Shown: positions 22,530-33,785, counted from the stretch's first letter. The stretch is DNA of 64,000 nt from Seminavis robusta (GCA_903772945.1 CAICTM010000225.1:25231-89230), one strand, 5' to 3'. Numbers and translations are program-made. The notes: generated from the letters alone by a model not told the origin.

Positions 22530-22775
22530 TCACAGGGATGTGGCGACTCCAATTTCAGAAAGGGTAGCAATAACAGCACGGTACCATTGTGGACTTTTCT
22601 GAAGGCCCGATTCAAACATGTAGTCCATGATGCCTGTCATATCAGGAGGAAGTGGCTTGCACGCTCCTTGCAATATCAACTCCTCAAGAACGGTCACCTC
22701 CATGCTGGTTGTGGGCAAACAGAAGTTATCCTCCTCATCACTGTTGTACCCACAAATGACATACTTGCAATTGAA
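22530..22775 (-). pseudogene. Protein-like fragment, opposite strand to the transposase relic
   Basis: The minus frame reads FNCKYVICGYNSDEEDN, then PTTSMEVTVLEELILQGACK and SPQWYRAVIATLSEIGVATS before a stop at 22530. It looks protein-like, but no start or domain can be assigned and a stop lies shortly upstream in frame. A further minus-strand piece (SQSFVDDCIEDLDNLG) lies near 22260-22375. It is probably another fragment of mobile or decayed coding DNA. Confidence 0.3.
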
Positions 22776-23488
22776 TCCTGCCTTGTTAACCTCAGCTCAT
22801 TGAATGGGTATCTGTTGACACTTTGCAGCCACTTGGAGAAGGCAGGAGAAGTAGTTGCGATCCTCATGGTCGAGTTGTTGTTCTTGTCGTCGGTCGGTAG
22901 TGACCAGTATCCGTAGAGGAAGAGGGAGGAGCGTCGGTAGTGGACTGAGCGTCGGTAGTGGACTCAAGGAGCGTCGGTAGCTAGTGGAAGGAGAGAAGGA
23001 CGACTTGGATCGGTGGACGGATAGAACGATTAGTAGCATGCATTGTCGCCATTGTGGAAACAACAACAACAACAACAACAACACCGGCAACACTCACACC
23101 GACTGCTTTCAACAGTGGTATCAGCGATTTGAATTTGTGGAAAGTGGGAAGGTCTGGTGCGAGCGAAGGAATGGGAAGGATGAGCCAGCAAGGAGCCGTT
23201 GAAAGATTTGAATTGACTGTCAGTTGACATGGTTGACGTATATTCTGACGTATTTTCTTGTTCTTTCTTGTTCTTCGGACGTCGCAGGGGAGAAGAATTA
23301 GGAGACACATGAAGTCATTGCCGTTTCCCCTCTCTCTCGTGTATTTGGCTGGTGTCGAAATGACTGGATGAAGCCATGCATGCTCTCAACGTCTGGAATT
23401 GGGAATCCAACTGATAACCCTCTCCCTCTCCTCTTCTTTTTCCCTCCCCCGCGCTGCAGCCTAACCCCCCCATAAAGTCGTTGGTGGG
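22776..23488. other. Intergenic with simple repeats
   Basis: Three copies of GGAGCGTCGGTAGTGGACT-like units at 22925-22985, an (AAC)n run at 23060-23085, and CT-rich sequence just before the U-box gene (23418-23455) that may be part of its promoter. No gene supported. Confidence 0.5.
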
Positions 23489-24544
23489 TTGGACAACATC
23501 AATAGTAAACCCGATTCACACCACAACATCAATACCGGTACCAGGTCATATGGCATCATGTTGGACGAGGAGACCTCTCTGGTACCTAAGAATGGTGCTA
23601 CTAGCGATACTACATGTAGTAATGGTCCAAGCAGAAGATATCCAGATGCCTTTTATGATCCGAAAACGGGCAAGCTCATGGGAGATCCGGTGGTAGCTCC
23701 TGGCGGGATTAGCTATGAGCGTTCCAGTTGGGAACATATTTGTGAGTCTGAAGAGATTCCATCTGCCCCAGCTTATGACAATCGAGCCTTGAAGCAAGTG
23801 ATAGAAGAAACTTTGTTGGAGACTGACACCACTGTCATTAGTACTAGAAAAAGTACCGGTACCAGTAGCAGGAGAGATAGTGGCACAACCATGCTCCTCA
23901 AGGTCCACCACAGTGCTAGGAAGAGTATGAGAGGTTTGGTAGAAAAATCCATTCTTCCCAGTGATGACCACAAACCATTGAGTGATGCCTATTATTGTCC
24001 CATTACCATGATGCTCATGCAACATCCTGTCATTGGGCCGGAAGGATTCACTTTTGAAAAAGAAGCCATTGAGCATTGGGTAGATGAAAACCAGGTTTCT
24101 CCACTCACCAGAACACCTTTGCCCAGCAAGGAACTTTTATATCCCAATTTGGCACTCAAACATTTACTGCAACTAGAAGCCGATAAGGCAGATGAAGAAG
24201 ACTCAGATCCATCTATTCGAGACTTCAAACTCGCTCTTCTAGAAACACCTCAAGATCACCAAGAACAAACATCAGAGTACACAGGCCCTAGAACCATGGA
24301 AGAATGGCAAACATTGCGCAATCAACGGCGTCAATCCAATGCTCAAACGGATGCAGAGGGTTTTATATACTTTGCAATTCTCATATTCTTCCTTGTCCTA
24401 TATCTGGCCATTTACATTCTTTTGGCCATGTGGCTAGGTTGGGCATTCATACTCGGATGTTGTCTTGCAGAGCATGGAGGAGACGTATACAGATGCCTCT
24501 TTGCCGCTCCAACCGAGCAAGAAGAAGAGGACGATCAAGTTTGA
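23489..24544 (+). CDS. U-box protein with two U-box-like modules and a C-terminal membrane segment
   Basis: A predicted membrane-anchored E3 ubiquitin ligase of 351 residues. The second U-box is clear: DAYYCPITMMLMQHPVIGPE, then GFTFEKEAIEHWV and SPLTRTPL (about residues 168-230). An earlier stretch, about 50-105, has the same plan (YPDAFYDPKTGKLMGDPVVA, GISYERSSWE) but has lost the CPI and the NP-T ending, so it is probably inactive. C-terminal helices at about 296-335 (FIYFAILIFFLVLYLAIYIL, then MWLGWAFILGCC) would anchor it with the U-boxes in the cytosol. The start could instead be the ATG at 23558 (MLDEETSL); both keep all domains. No intron seen. Confidence 0.82.
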   Translation: MDNINSKPDSHHNINTGTRSYGIMLDEETSLVPKNGATSDTTCSNGPSRRYPDAFYDPKTGKLMGDPVVAPGGISYERSSWEHICESEEIPSAPAYDNRALKQVIEETLLETDTTVISTRKSTGTSSRRDSGTTMLLKVHHSARKSMRGLVEKSILPSDDHKPLSDAYYCPITMMLMQHPVIGPEGFTFEKEAIEHWVDENQVSPLTRTPLPSKELLYPNLALKHLLQLEADKADEEDSDPSIRDFKLALLETPQDHQEQTSEYTGPRTMEEWQTLRNQRRQSNAQTDAEGFIYFAILIFFLVLYLAIYILLAMWLGWAFILGCCLAEHGGDVYRCLFAAPTEQEEEDDQV

Positions 24545-25279
24545 CCTATCGTACAGTATGGTACCGGTAGAGCTGACCACAAACAAACACTACGAGTACT
24601 GTACGAATACCATTGCCAAACAGATTCTCAAAATGACCGTGGAATCGACTAAACTGGAGTGAGTGACGAGTCTAGCTAGCAACTGTTGATGGTGCACGAC
24701 GCTGTTGCGTAGGCATCTCGAGATCTGCTGCCATGCTTTAGACAGGTAGCTAGCTAGAGGAGGGATTTGAATCAATCGGTGTAAGAAATGGACCTCGCAA
24801 TTCGCAGTTCGTAGCCGCAGCTCGCTAGTCGCAAGGTTTTGTAGCCCAGTTACGGTAGTAGGTTCCATCAATTGAAGGATTGGATCATTCAATCGTCCGT
24901 TTTGTTGCCCCTGAGGCATCCCATGCAGTTGGGCGTACGGTACGGGCTCGTCTTGGGCGGGATAAGTAGTACTAGTACACTGTACTCTCCAGGGCTTGCT
25001 GCGGGTGGGGCCGAAACTACATAAGCTCCAAGTCTCGGTTCTAGTAGCTAGGTAAAACATGCCAGCTCTCATTTCACGTTGACTTAATAAAAACTACATC
25101 GAGCTAATGTTATTGATTCGATTCTACCAAGAGTCGGAAAGCAAGAGACGTTGCGACTGAAGCGGACGATTAGCGACACTCTAGTTGAGTCAAATGCCTT
25201 CTTTCCAAACCTCATTTACCACCACTGATTTAATTCCACATTCACCAAAGCCATTGAACAAAAACCACGCAAGGAAGAG
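24545..25279. other. Convergent intergenic region
   Basis: Lies between the stops of the U-box and HA-repeat genes. CTAGCTAG runs occur at 24670-24682 and 24747-24757. A minus-strand frame at 24590-25072 has no recognisable motif. I see no gene. Confidence 0.45.
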
Positions 25280-28200
25280 CTAGATGGTCGGTCGGGCCTT
25301 CTTAGCTTCGGGTCCATCAGCAGAGCTGCTTCCAGGTACGCTCTTGCGCTTGGGCTTGGCATCTCGGATGAGTTGGAGTTTAAGCTTTCCCTGCTTCAAC
25401 TTGACTCTAGCTTCGAGCAGTTTCACTGGACCAAGTCAATAGAATAGACGCAACATAACCACAATTGAGCACGATCGATCGAGGGGAAGTATGGACAAGA
25501 CATGCAGACGGAAACCAAACGATGCTGAACCTACCTTTCTCTTCCTGAAGCGCAATCTCTTCTTCCATGAGCTTTTCGCTCTCGGTGCGCAAAACACCTT
25601 CTTCCTTCTTGGGGCGACCACGAGCACGTTCCCACACAAAGCCCAGCTTCTCCAGGAGCTCAATGCGCTCTTGGGAGAGTTCTCCCTTTCGGTACAACTC
25701 ACGTTGAGTTCCGACCCAAGCACCCAACTTGGAGTGGCCCGTCGGGACTAGGCAGTCGCCGTTCAAATCCTTGTAGACTTGCAATTGTTCATAGCGACCC
25801 TCCCAGAAGTTCTTCTCTTCGGCTTCTCGCAGCTTGCGACGGAGCTCCTGGTTTTCAATCTTGAGATTCTTTCGATCCGCTCCTAGCTTGGCATTGGCTT
25901 GTTGCAGCTTGGCCGTCTTTTCCTTCAACGCCGCAGAAGCCACTGGAACGCCAAATTCGCCATTGTTGCTTTCGTCTTTAACTCCTGTAGTTGCGTCAGG
26001 GGCGGTGGTGACGGCTCCCAATCCTGCCACGACGGCAGGAGCATCTTTAGGACACGTCATGGACTTGGGTCGCTTGGTGAGCGCACTCGTCGCTCCGGGA
26101 GCATTCCAGACGAATCCCAGCTCCTTCATGCGATCGAGACGCTCCTGGGAAAGTTCCTTGCGTTTGCTAAAGAGTCGCTGCTCACGGACCCAACGTCCAA
26201 GCTTTGGATCCTCGGCGTAGTCCACTGGGACGTCCGTGTTGCCGTGCTTGTCGTAGTAGGCTTTGAGCAACTGAAAGTTTTCTTCCCAATGACGCTGGAT
26301 CCGCCAAACAAAACCAATCGACTCGAGCTTCTGAATGTTTTCTTCCGAGAGCTGCCCCTTGTGGTAGAAACTGCGCTGGGCCACGACAAACTTGGCCAAG
26401 GACTGGTCCTCAAAGTGATTCCGTGGGACATTGCAGTGACCATTCTGTGCCTGATACTGTTTGAGTTTCTGGAACTGCGCTTCCCAGAACTCTGGTGCGG
26501 CCTTGGGCGACCAAATGGCTCCGTCCTGTTGTGGTGGCTGTTGGAACTGAAGTGGGTTATTGGGATCCACCACACCACCGTTGGCGGCGTTGAATTTCAG
26601 CAGGTACTCTTGCGACTGGAAATAGTTTGGGATATCCGAGGCATAGTTGATCTTCTGCCGTCCTCGAGCGCACTTCCACGTAAAGCCGAGGGAGTCCATT
26701 TGAAAGATTTGTTGATCCGTCAAGATGTTCTTCTTGTAGTCTTGTCGCATGCGCTGGACCCATCTTCCCAAGGGCAAATCCTCAGGATAAATGGCGGGAA
26801 CCATACAATCACCGTATCGTTGTTTGAATCCCTGTAGACGTTCTAGCATTTCTTCAAAGGAGACTTGTGCCTTCTTCTTGTGCGGTACCTTCCACATGAA
26901 TCCCAAGGCATCGAGTTGCGACTTTTGTTCATCCGAGAGTGACTTGCGTGTGCGCTGCTGTCGAACCCATCGTCCCAACTCGAGGTCCTTTTCGTATTCT
27001 CTTGGCACGAGGCAGTTTCCATGTTCGAGTTGGTACTGTTGTAGCTTGGCAAACATGCGATTCCATTCTTCCATATTCTCCCGTCGGACTCCACCCTTTG
27101 CCGTGGCGGCGACTCTCCAGACAAAGTAGAGATTCTCGAGTAGAGCGACCTTGTCGTGCGGCAACTTTTCTTCTCGATAATCACGTCGTTGCTGCTGTAC
27201 CCATCTGCCTAGCCGTGGATCGGATTCGCACTTTCGAGGTACATCGGAGTTTCCGTGTTTTTGATGATATACTTGCAATCGTTCGTACATGGTTTCCCAA
27301 GTTTGTATATCTCGTACTTTCCAAGGGAACGCAATGGCTTCCAGGGCATCGATGCGTGCCTGCGGCATGGTTTTAAGTCTATAATTGGATCGTTGTGCGT
27401 GCACCCATGATCCTAGACTCTGGTCGAGTGGATAATCTTTGGGGACAAGACAATCGCCGTTTGTGTCTTTGTATGCCTTGAGCCTCCCGAGCATGGTTTG
27501 CCACTGTTCTGCGAATCGTTTCTTTTGTGCCTCTCCAGCAGTCTCTTGTGGTTCCTTTTGGTCTTCATCGACCTTGTCGTCGTCATCATCGTCATCGTAG
27601 TCTACATCAATGTCGTCGTCCTCCTCATCTTGTTCGTCGTCATCGACAATCATGGGTTCCGCCGTCGCTGCAGCCTTTTTCTTATTATTGTTTGCTTTGG
27701 TGATGGAGCCTCGGGGAGTGGCTGCTTTTCCTGCCAGTGTCCTTCGACTGAGCGTGGCGGTTCGTGCCTTTCGTTTGCTTCGTCGTGCAATGACGGCAAT
27801 GACTTCTTCATCCGACGTGGACTCGTCGTCATCATCGTCATTGTTGATGTTGTCTTGGTGGTCATTGTCCTCCTCATCTTGTTCTCCGGCTTTTCGAAAG
27901 TTGACCATGGTAGGTTTTCGTGCCGTCTTTTTATTGGCAGCGTCTACATCCGCATCAGGATCTACAGGCGTGTCGGCGGTATCCTGTGTCTTCTTGATTG
28001 CGTCATCTTGAGTCTCCGTGTTTTTTTCCGTCTTGGTGGCGTCATCAGTCTCCATCATGTCTTTGGTGGCGTTGTTTGCTTCCGATGCAGTTTCGGGTGT
28101 TGTGCCAGTGCCAGTACCAGTACCGGCAGCGGACGGTTCGACCTCCGACTTTTTGTCCTCCACCGCATCCGTCGTATTGGTACCGGTAGCCGCCGGGTCT

Positions 28201-29057
28201 TTGGGTGGATCAGAGGTCGTTTCAGGTTGCGTGGGGGTGTCCTTTGTAGCTGAAGCTTCAGCGGGAGTTTCTGTGGCAGGAGAAGGAGCTTCAGCCGGGG
28301 TTTCTTTGGCAGCATCAGCTGGAGGATCCTCAGTGGCAGCATCCTTAGGTTCTTTTGCAGCTGTAGTTTCAGCCGGGGTTTCTTGGGCGGGAGACGGAGC
28401 TTCAACCGGGGTTGCATCCTTAGTTTCAGTTTCAGTAGGTTGAGGTGCTTCAGGTGCTTCAGGTTCCGTCGTTACTGTGTCCTTTTCAGGTTCAGTCTCG
28501 GTTGCTTGCTGGATACTTGTACTTGTAGTGCACTCTAGCAAGACAAGAGGAAGATCTGCCTGGTCTTGTAGTTCTGTACCTTCACTTGCAGCTTGTGCCT
28601 GAACTTGTAGCTTGAGTTGCACAGTACTACTAGTACTTGCAGCTAGGCCTTGTTGGTTGTCTTCTAGACGAATGGTGATGATCTTGAGATCTCCTGTACT
28701 GGTACTGGTTTCTCCTGTAGACCCTGGTAGGAATTGTACAGCAGTGTTAGGTCCCAACTTGGCCTTGAGCGCTGCATGAATGTACTGCAAAGCCGCGTGC
28801 AAACTGGAAAACTGTGTGCCTTCTGGTACAACTCCACGTAGAGATTTGTCATTGGTGATCTCGAGTGGAAACTCTAAAAGTAGCTTCTTGAGATCCTCCG
28901 TCAAAAGAGTCTCTCCGTTCAAAGCCACGCCGCTTCGTACTGGAGGACACTCCACCACGATACTACTACTAGTAATAGCATTACTAGTAGCTTCCTCACC
29001 TTCTTCAGCTTGCGTAGTGACGTCCACAGGATCCGCCGTAGGAGGACGAGAGCCCAT
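25280..29057 (-). CDS. Helicase-associated (HA) repeat protein, seven HA domains
   Basis: Two exons: 29057-25535 and 25425-25280, joined across a 109-nt GT-AG intron (donor GTAGGT). The last exon adds a basic tail ending KKARPTI. About 1,222 residues. The first ~480 are low-complexity Thr/Pro/Glu/Ala and Asp-rich, with NLS-like basic clusters. Seven HA domains (pfam03457 type) follow, each with a W..M...L..Y....G...VP pattern, then LG.WV..QR and LGF.W. A coiled coil (LQQANAKLGADRKNLKIENQ) separates repeats six and seven. HA domains are nucleic-acid-binding three-helix folds; in diatoms they occur in large families without a helicase, as here. No helicase motifs are seen. Probably nuclear; the function is not established. 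Confidence 0.85.
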
Positions 29058-29526
29058 GGTCGTTCGCCTCTTAGTCGTCTTTTACAGTCTTCACAGCTAA
29101 TTGCTTTTGGCTTTACACCACCGCTGGTTTGCTTTATCCGAAATTTCTCGTCGCTTTTTTGTGGTGTTTTGTTTGTTAGCGTACGGTAGATTGGATGGAT
29201 TGGATGGTGCTGTTCGCTCCACGGTGTAAAACACGCCTGTCAGTCAAACGCAAGCCACTCGAAGTGTCGTACCACCACCCAAAGGCAGAGACTTGAGCGA
29301 CAATGACGGTTCCTGTGTCAATGTCATTCACTCACGCACACTTTCCTTGATCAATGGGGAGATGTGCGTGCAACGATTCCTTAGTGAGAACTGGTCGTGT
29401 AACATACTAACCAGCTAGGTGGTGGCTTGCTAGCTAGTAAGATACGTGATGCGCCATTATTTAGACTACACGTACGCAAGCTGGACGGCTCATTACTTTT
29501 GAGAGAAAACTCCAGGTGTGGTTAGT
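29058..29526. other. Promoter side of the HA-repeat gene up to the retrotransposon
   Basis: No coding signal. Contains a GTACGGTAG word, a GCTAGCTAG run near 29427-29438 and the left-hand flank of the DIRS-type element. Confidence 0.45.
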
Positions 29527-29534
29527 AGCAGCCC

Positions 29535-29650
29535 CTACTCTAGGCCTCTGCTGCCTCATGGTTGATTGTTGGATGTGCTAGGCAGTGAGCAGGATGGTGG
29601 CAAATGCACTTTACTAAGGGCCCCACTTTTCCTTCGCGGCATAGCGGCCT
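29535..29650 (-). repeat. Retrotransposon repeat B2 (3' terminal)
   Basis: 116 bp, matching 29817-29932 except for one T/G difference in TTGGATGTGC versus TTGGAGGTGC. It forms the distal end of the element in its own orientation. Confidence 0.88.
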
Positions 29651-29666
29651 GGGAGGGAGTGGTGGG

Positions 29667-29799
29667 AGCCGATTAACTAACTCTATCTATCTTGTAATGA
29701 CTTGACTTGTGAGGAGGTGTAGTACCTCCTCTTGATGAGTTTGTACTAGGCTATGAGCCCATTCAAGCACATTCCACTTGGCGCGTCAGCCTAGAATAT
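29667..29799 (-). repeat. Retrotransposon repeat A2 (internal copy)
   Basis: 133 bp, matching 36070-36202. Inside it, GAGGAGGT and ACCTCCTC (29711-29731) can form a hairpin. Confidence 0.88.
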
Positions 29800-29816
29800 C
29801 AGCCCCTACGGGGCTG

Positions 29817-29932
29817 CTACTCTAGGCCTCTGCTGCCTCATGGTTGATTGTTGGAGGTGCTAGGCAGTGAGCAGGATGGTGGCAAATGCACTTTACTAAG
29901 GGCCCCACTTTTCCTTCGCGGCATAGCGGCCT
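29817..29932 (-). repeat. Retrotransposon repeat B1 (internal copy)
   Basis: 116-bp partner of 29535-29650, directly downstream of the recombinase gene in element orientation and separated from A2 by the 17-bp hairpin. Confidence 0.88.
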
Positions 29933-30201
29933 CCGCCTCCGCCACTTGTTCCGCCATCGGTGGATGATGGGTGGGAATTGACGGTGTGAAGGCGTTGATG
30001 CGGGAGGGTTTGCATGATGAATACGTAGTGTTGATTGTGGTGGCGTTGGTTGGTTGCCAACGCTGGTTTTTGGGTAAAAAATGGACGGAGGATGGTTGTC
30101 GAGTCGGTAGGCGTTGCCTCGTTCTTGGAGTTAAGTCCTGGCGTGTTGGAGGTGCGTGAAGACTTAGTGGGCAGGGTGAGCGCCAGGCGTCGGCTTGGCA
30201 T

Positions 30202-31434
30202 TCATTCTCCTACGGCAATGTCATCGTGGATGGGCACCGTTTCATTGGGAAGGAAGGTGTAGGTGCCGTTGTTGAACATGACATTGGCGAATTGTCTCAT
30301 GATGGGTTGTGCCTGCAAATGCAGGTACCGCATCATGGCATCACTGTGCCATCGGCCTAGCATGCGGATGATGTCGCCATCGACCTTGCCGCAAAGGAGC
30401 GACATTGCTCCTCCAGCACGCAGTGATTTGGCGCTCAAATCTGCGGCTGGAATGCCAGTGCGATGGAATAGTAGCGTAGCGGTGGTGCGGATGATGTCAG
30501 TGACATCTTTGGCCTTCACGGGCACTCGGCGGTTGTTGCGGTAGTAGGACGCGATCGGGGTGTCCTTACTCGACCGTGGTTGATTGCTGGCTGTGCGTTG
30601 TGCCCTGTGGTATAGGAGTAGGCGTATTGTGGCAGTCACGGGGCAACAGAGTGGATGACCGCTGCGTCCGTGGGTAAGAACCTCATTGGTGGTTCCGTTC
30701 TTTTGCGTGGTGAAAGTGTAGGCAACAGTGGTTGCTGCCTCGATTTCGGCTGTCGGTGCCAGTAGTGGATCCAGTCGTCGTTGGCCCAAGTAGGGTGCGA
30801 CGTCTTGGATAGCAAAGGGGGTGTCATCGGTTGTTGTTCCTGTGTATTCTCCTGGTCGTAAGAGGAAGAAGAAGGCCACAGCGATGATGTTGGCGATGAT
30901 CCGACGGTCGTCGTGCTGGTTGTGGTGGTAAGCTTGTTGTAGAATGTAAAGCACAATCGTGATGGGTAGAGGCTTTACTCTTGCTGGTGGAGTGTCGCGC
31001 TTCTTGTAGGCTCGGATTTGTCGTTGAATGCGTCTGATGTCCGTGGCCCCCAGGCGGGAGAACGCCTGACCCACGGCTCTAAGTGCGTCCTCCACTGTTC
31101 TAGCCCGTACTGGTCGACCACTGGGGGCGATTCTGCCATCTCTGTAGCGTTGTCCGAAGACCTGGAGAATGGGGACTGGGTCGTAGATTGATCGGAGGAA
31201 CGGATCGATGTCGTGTTCCACGCAGAATTGGTCCCATCGTTCCCAATGATGATCCATGGCTCTGGCTCGTTTAGAAGTGACTCCGGCTCTGATCGCCTCT
31301 TGAACAAGGCCGAGATCAGACTGGAATGCATCGTGTTTTGAAGGTGGCATAGCGTCCAAGAGGTTGCCTGTGGAAAATGAGTATTGAAGTGTGAGACAAG
31401 TTCTGCATCGGTCCAATGCCACGCTCTGGAACAA
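30202..31434 (-). CDS. DIRS-type tyrosine recombinase
   Basis: 410-residue integrase of the element, likely joining a circular DNA copy into the genome. A helical N-terminal core-binding half (SKRARAMDHHWERWDQFCVE) is followed by the catalytic half. The box I Arg is in FFFLLRPGEYTG. The box II region is LSAKSLRAGGAMSLL with the conserved second Arg. The end has GRWHSDAMMRYLH with the putative nucleophile Tyr. It overlaps the upstream RT frame by about 460 nt in another frame. The first good internal start is MPPSKHDAFQSDL, so the real protein may be shorter than the open frame. Catalytic residues appear intact. Confidence 0.88.
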   Translation of the reverse strand: MFQSVALDRCRTCLTLQYSFSTGNLLDAMPPSKHDAFQSDLGLVQEAIRAGVTSKRARAMDHHWERWDQFCVEHDIDPFLRSIYDPVPILQVFGQRYRDGRIAPSGRPVRARTVEDALRAVGQAFSRLGATDIRRIQRQIRAYKKRDTPPARVKPLPITIVLYILQQAYHHNQHDDRRIIANIIAVAFFFLLRPGEYTGTTTDDTPFAIQDVAPYLGQRRLDPLLAPTAEIEAATTVAYTFTTQKNGTTNEVLTHGRSGHPLCCPVTATIRLLLYHRAQRTASNQPRSSKDTPIASYYRNNRRVPVKAKDVTDIIRTTATLLFHRTGIPAADLSAKSLRAGGAMSLLCGKVDGDIIRMLGRWHSDAMMRYLHLQAQPIMRQFANVMFNNGTYTFLPNETVPIHDDIAVGE

Positions 31435-33785
31435 ATGTCAGCCATGACGTTGGCCCAGCCAGGAATGTAGTCGTGAAGCGGTAGATACCGATGGTGGCGT
31501 TGGTGTAGTGACTGCATTCGGAGGAGGTAGGCAGCAGGGCCTGTTGTTGTTGTTGATCCCTTGCGTTGCCAGAAGACGGTAGGGGTGTTGTCATAACAGT
31601 TGTGGACGGTGTGCTCTCGGATGTCACAAGCCTGGGCTAGGACGTCTATGTGCGCCACAGATCCGGCGAGCTCTAGATCACTGTTGGTGATCGGTCCACG
31701 TGGATTTTCGAAGGACGACAAGTTCCGTTCCACTTTCTTGTTGAATCGCGCTCTCCAAAGGATGGGTTTTGTTCCGTGGATTGTTGGTATAAAATGCACT
31801 CCTCCCATCCCTTTCCCCGAGGCGTCACAAGCTCCCATTGTAGATGGGTTGCGGTTCGGTACGACTTCACCTAGCCTAGTCGGACGGCTGTTAATGTCGT
31901 GTGCTAGCCACTTGAAGTCGGCTAGGAAGTCGTGGACCTGTCTGGTGAGACGCAGACGGTGGCCGGTTGCTTCCTCGTGCCGGAAGGCCTCTTGCAGGGT
32001 GCAGAATAGTCCTCTAGCTCCTGGAATGGCGATGACCATCGATCGTAGCTCTCCAAGGACTTTGTGCCACTGCCGAGTCGCAATTCGCCTCTGCGTGGGT
32101 TTTACGCTGTCCAGGATCTCCAGCAACCGGTCCTTCCGGTGCTGTGGGAGTTCCACTGTGTTGGTAATGGAGTCGATGATCCAGCCTAGGATTGTTTTCC
32201 GTGTAGCCCAGCATGCGTCTCCTTTCTTTAGCTTTTTGACGGATGCTGGTTCTTGCCGGTGCTCCGTGTCATTGGGATCCAGACCTCTGAATATCTGATC
32301 CAGGGCGTGTAAGAGAATCCTCTTTGTTCGCCGCCGTTTCCATCGATTCCCTTGTGTCAGCCCAATAAAATCGTCCACGTAGACATCCCAGTAGTGCACT
32401 GGTCTCTTGCCGTGGGCTACCGGGTGTGCCGCGTGATTGGGTTGTGGCAAGGAGGTGGTGCCCTGCGGCCGTGGCTCGTTGACTGCTTTGGGGCTCGCAC
32501 TTGCGTCTTCAGTAGGTGGCGTTTCGGATACGACCTCGAGACGGTGTGGCTTCGGTTGATGTGTGTTGTCGGCTATGTTGGCATTGGCCAAGTCGGCTAC
32601 AGTCTCGGTTGCAGCACTAAAATTCGGTGGGGACTCCTTCCAGCCCATTGGTAGCACGAGAGGGAATGCAATCATTGGCTCCTCTCCGTCCCTGGCTGGA
32701 AACAACATCCCCAGCTTTGGGATGTCGTCGGCTTGAATCCATACCCGGTAGAAGCCATCTGCTATGTCTACTTTTGACATGAACACCGGCCCGTGCCGTG
32801 GGTTTGCTTGGTGCACTTTGGTCATCACTCGCTGCAAGGCTTTGCCAAACTGCATGGCTTCCATTGGTGCTGTTTCCTCAGTTTCCCCGTTGACTCCGAA
32901 GAACGTGTAGTCGCATATTGTTCTCGGTCGTCTCTCTCGCTGTGGCACCACGCCGAGTGGGCTCAGCCGTAGATCCGGAAGCTGATCCTTGATCAAGTTG
33001 TAGGGCAGTAGTGTCCAGTGCCCTTTGTTGATCATTCCCACAAATTCTTCTCGCAGGAATTCGGTGTGTTCTCGGGCTGATTTGTGTGGTCCTCGCTTCA
33101 GTGCTTCCTCTATCCGTTCGGTGGTCCATGGGGCTGTTGCCATCGTGACTGGTGCACCTTTGCGTCTGAACTCGTCCAGTAGAGGGCCTGCTGGATGGGG
33201 TATGTCGGCCACATCCACGTGAAAATCACTGACGATGTCTCTTGACTCCTTCACGAAGGCGGACCAATTGTCGGCCTTCCTGAAGCGGTCAGAGGCGGCA
33301 GCTACCAGTCGATCGAGTTCGTCTGGGGCGTTGGTTGTGTGTTGTTGTGGCGTGGCAGTCTCGGACTGCCTTTGCGGTTTGTTGTTGTGGCGACTCTCGT
33401 GCGAGTCGAGCCCATCGTGTTGGGCGTTGGTCGTTGGTGTAGAATTTGCGGGTATCCGTGCTGGCGGTCGTTGGTCCCGTGGCTCCAGCTCGGTTGCTCT
33501 TGCCGTGGTGTGGTCGGTCTCGGTTGACGTCTCTCGTGGTTGGTTTGCCGGTTGTATGGCATGTGCATTCGGTGCTGCACTAGTTGGGTTGCGTGTTGGC
33601 TGAACCTGTGGAGACGTCGAAGTGGGCTGGACAGAGGGCGTAGACATGTTCTGTTCTACTAGAGCTGACGGAGCAATCGCGCTGGGTAACTCACCTAGTT
33701 GACTACTAGCAGCAGGTACATTAAAATGACTTCTACTATGATTCAAACTATGGGGGGCAGCCCTTGGCGACACCTTCGGTGTCAC
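30975..33785 (-). CDS. Reverse transcriptase/RNase H of the DIRS element
   Basis: 936 codons. The first ~160 residues are Pro/Thr/Gln-rich. The RT domain has RPRTICDYTFFGVN, KVDIADGFYRVWI with the first catalytic Asp, PLVLPMGWKESPPNF and the YVDDFIGL box. RNase H follows with GACDASGKGMGGVHF, the acidic NSDLELAG and the CYDNTPTVFW strand. This RT plus RNase H order without aspartic protease or DDE integrase is typical of DIRS-like elements. The 3' end overlaps the recombinase ORF. No in-frame stop is seen, so the element may be recent. Confidence 0.9.
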   Translation of the reverse strand: MTPKVSPRAAPHSLNHSRSHFNVPAASSQLGELPSAIAPSALVEQNMSTPSVQPTSTSPQVQPTRNPTSAAPNAHAIQPANQPRETSTETDHTTARATELEPRDQRPPARIPANSTPTTNAQHDGLDSHESRHNNKPQRQSETATPQQHTTNAPDELDRLVAAASDRFRKADNWSAFVKESRDIVSDFHVDVADIPHPAGPLLDEFRRKGAPVTMATAPWTTERIEEALKRGPHKSAREHTEFLREEFVGMINKGHWTLLPYNLIKDQLPDLRLSPLGVVPQRERRPRTICDYTFFGVNGETEETAPMEAMQFGKALQRVMTKVHQANPRHGPVFMSKVDIADGFYRVWIQADDIPKLGMLFPARDGEEPMIAFPLVLPMGWKESPPNFSAATETVADLANANIADNTHQPKPHRLEVVSETPPTEDASASPKAVNEPRPQGTTSLPQPNHAAHPVAHGKRPVHYWDVYVDDFIGLTQGNRWKRRRTKRILLHALDQIFRGLDPNDTEHRQEPASVKKLKKGDACWATRKTILGWIIDSITNTVELPQHRKDRLLEILDSVKPTQRRIATRQWHKVLGELRSMVIAIPGARGLFCTLQEAFRHEEATGHRLRLTRQVHDFLADFKWLAHDINSRPTRLGEVVPNRNPSTMGACDASGKGMGGVHFIPTIHGTKPILWRARFNKKVERNLSSFENPRGPITNSDLELAGSVAHIDVLAQACDIREHTVHNCYDNTPTVFWQRKGSTTTTGPAAYLLRMQSLHQRHHRYLPLHDYIPGWANVMADICSRAWHWTDAELVSHFNTHFPQATSWTLCHLQNTMHSSLISALFKRRSEPESLLNEPEPWIIIGNDGTNSAWNTTSIRSSDQSTTQSPFSRSSDNATEMAESPPVVDQYGLEQWRTHLEPWVRRSPAWGPRTSDAFNDKSEPTRSATLHQQE

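Noticed and set aside
27498-28443. Long forward frames rich in Val/Ile/Leu or Ser/Val
   Set aside because: Antisense shadows of the low-complexity acidic and Thr/Pro/Glu region of the HA-repeat gene.
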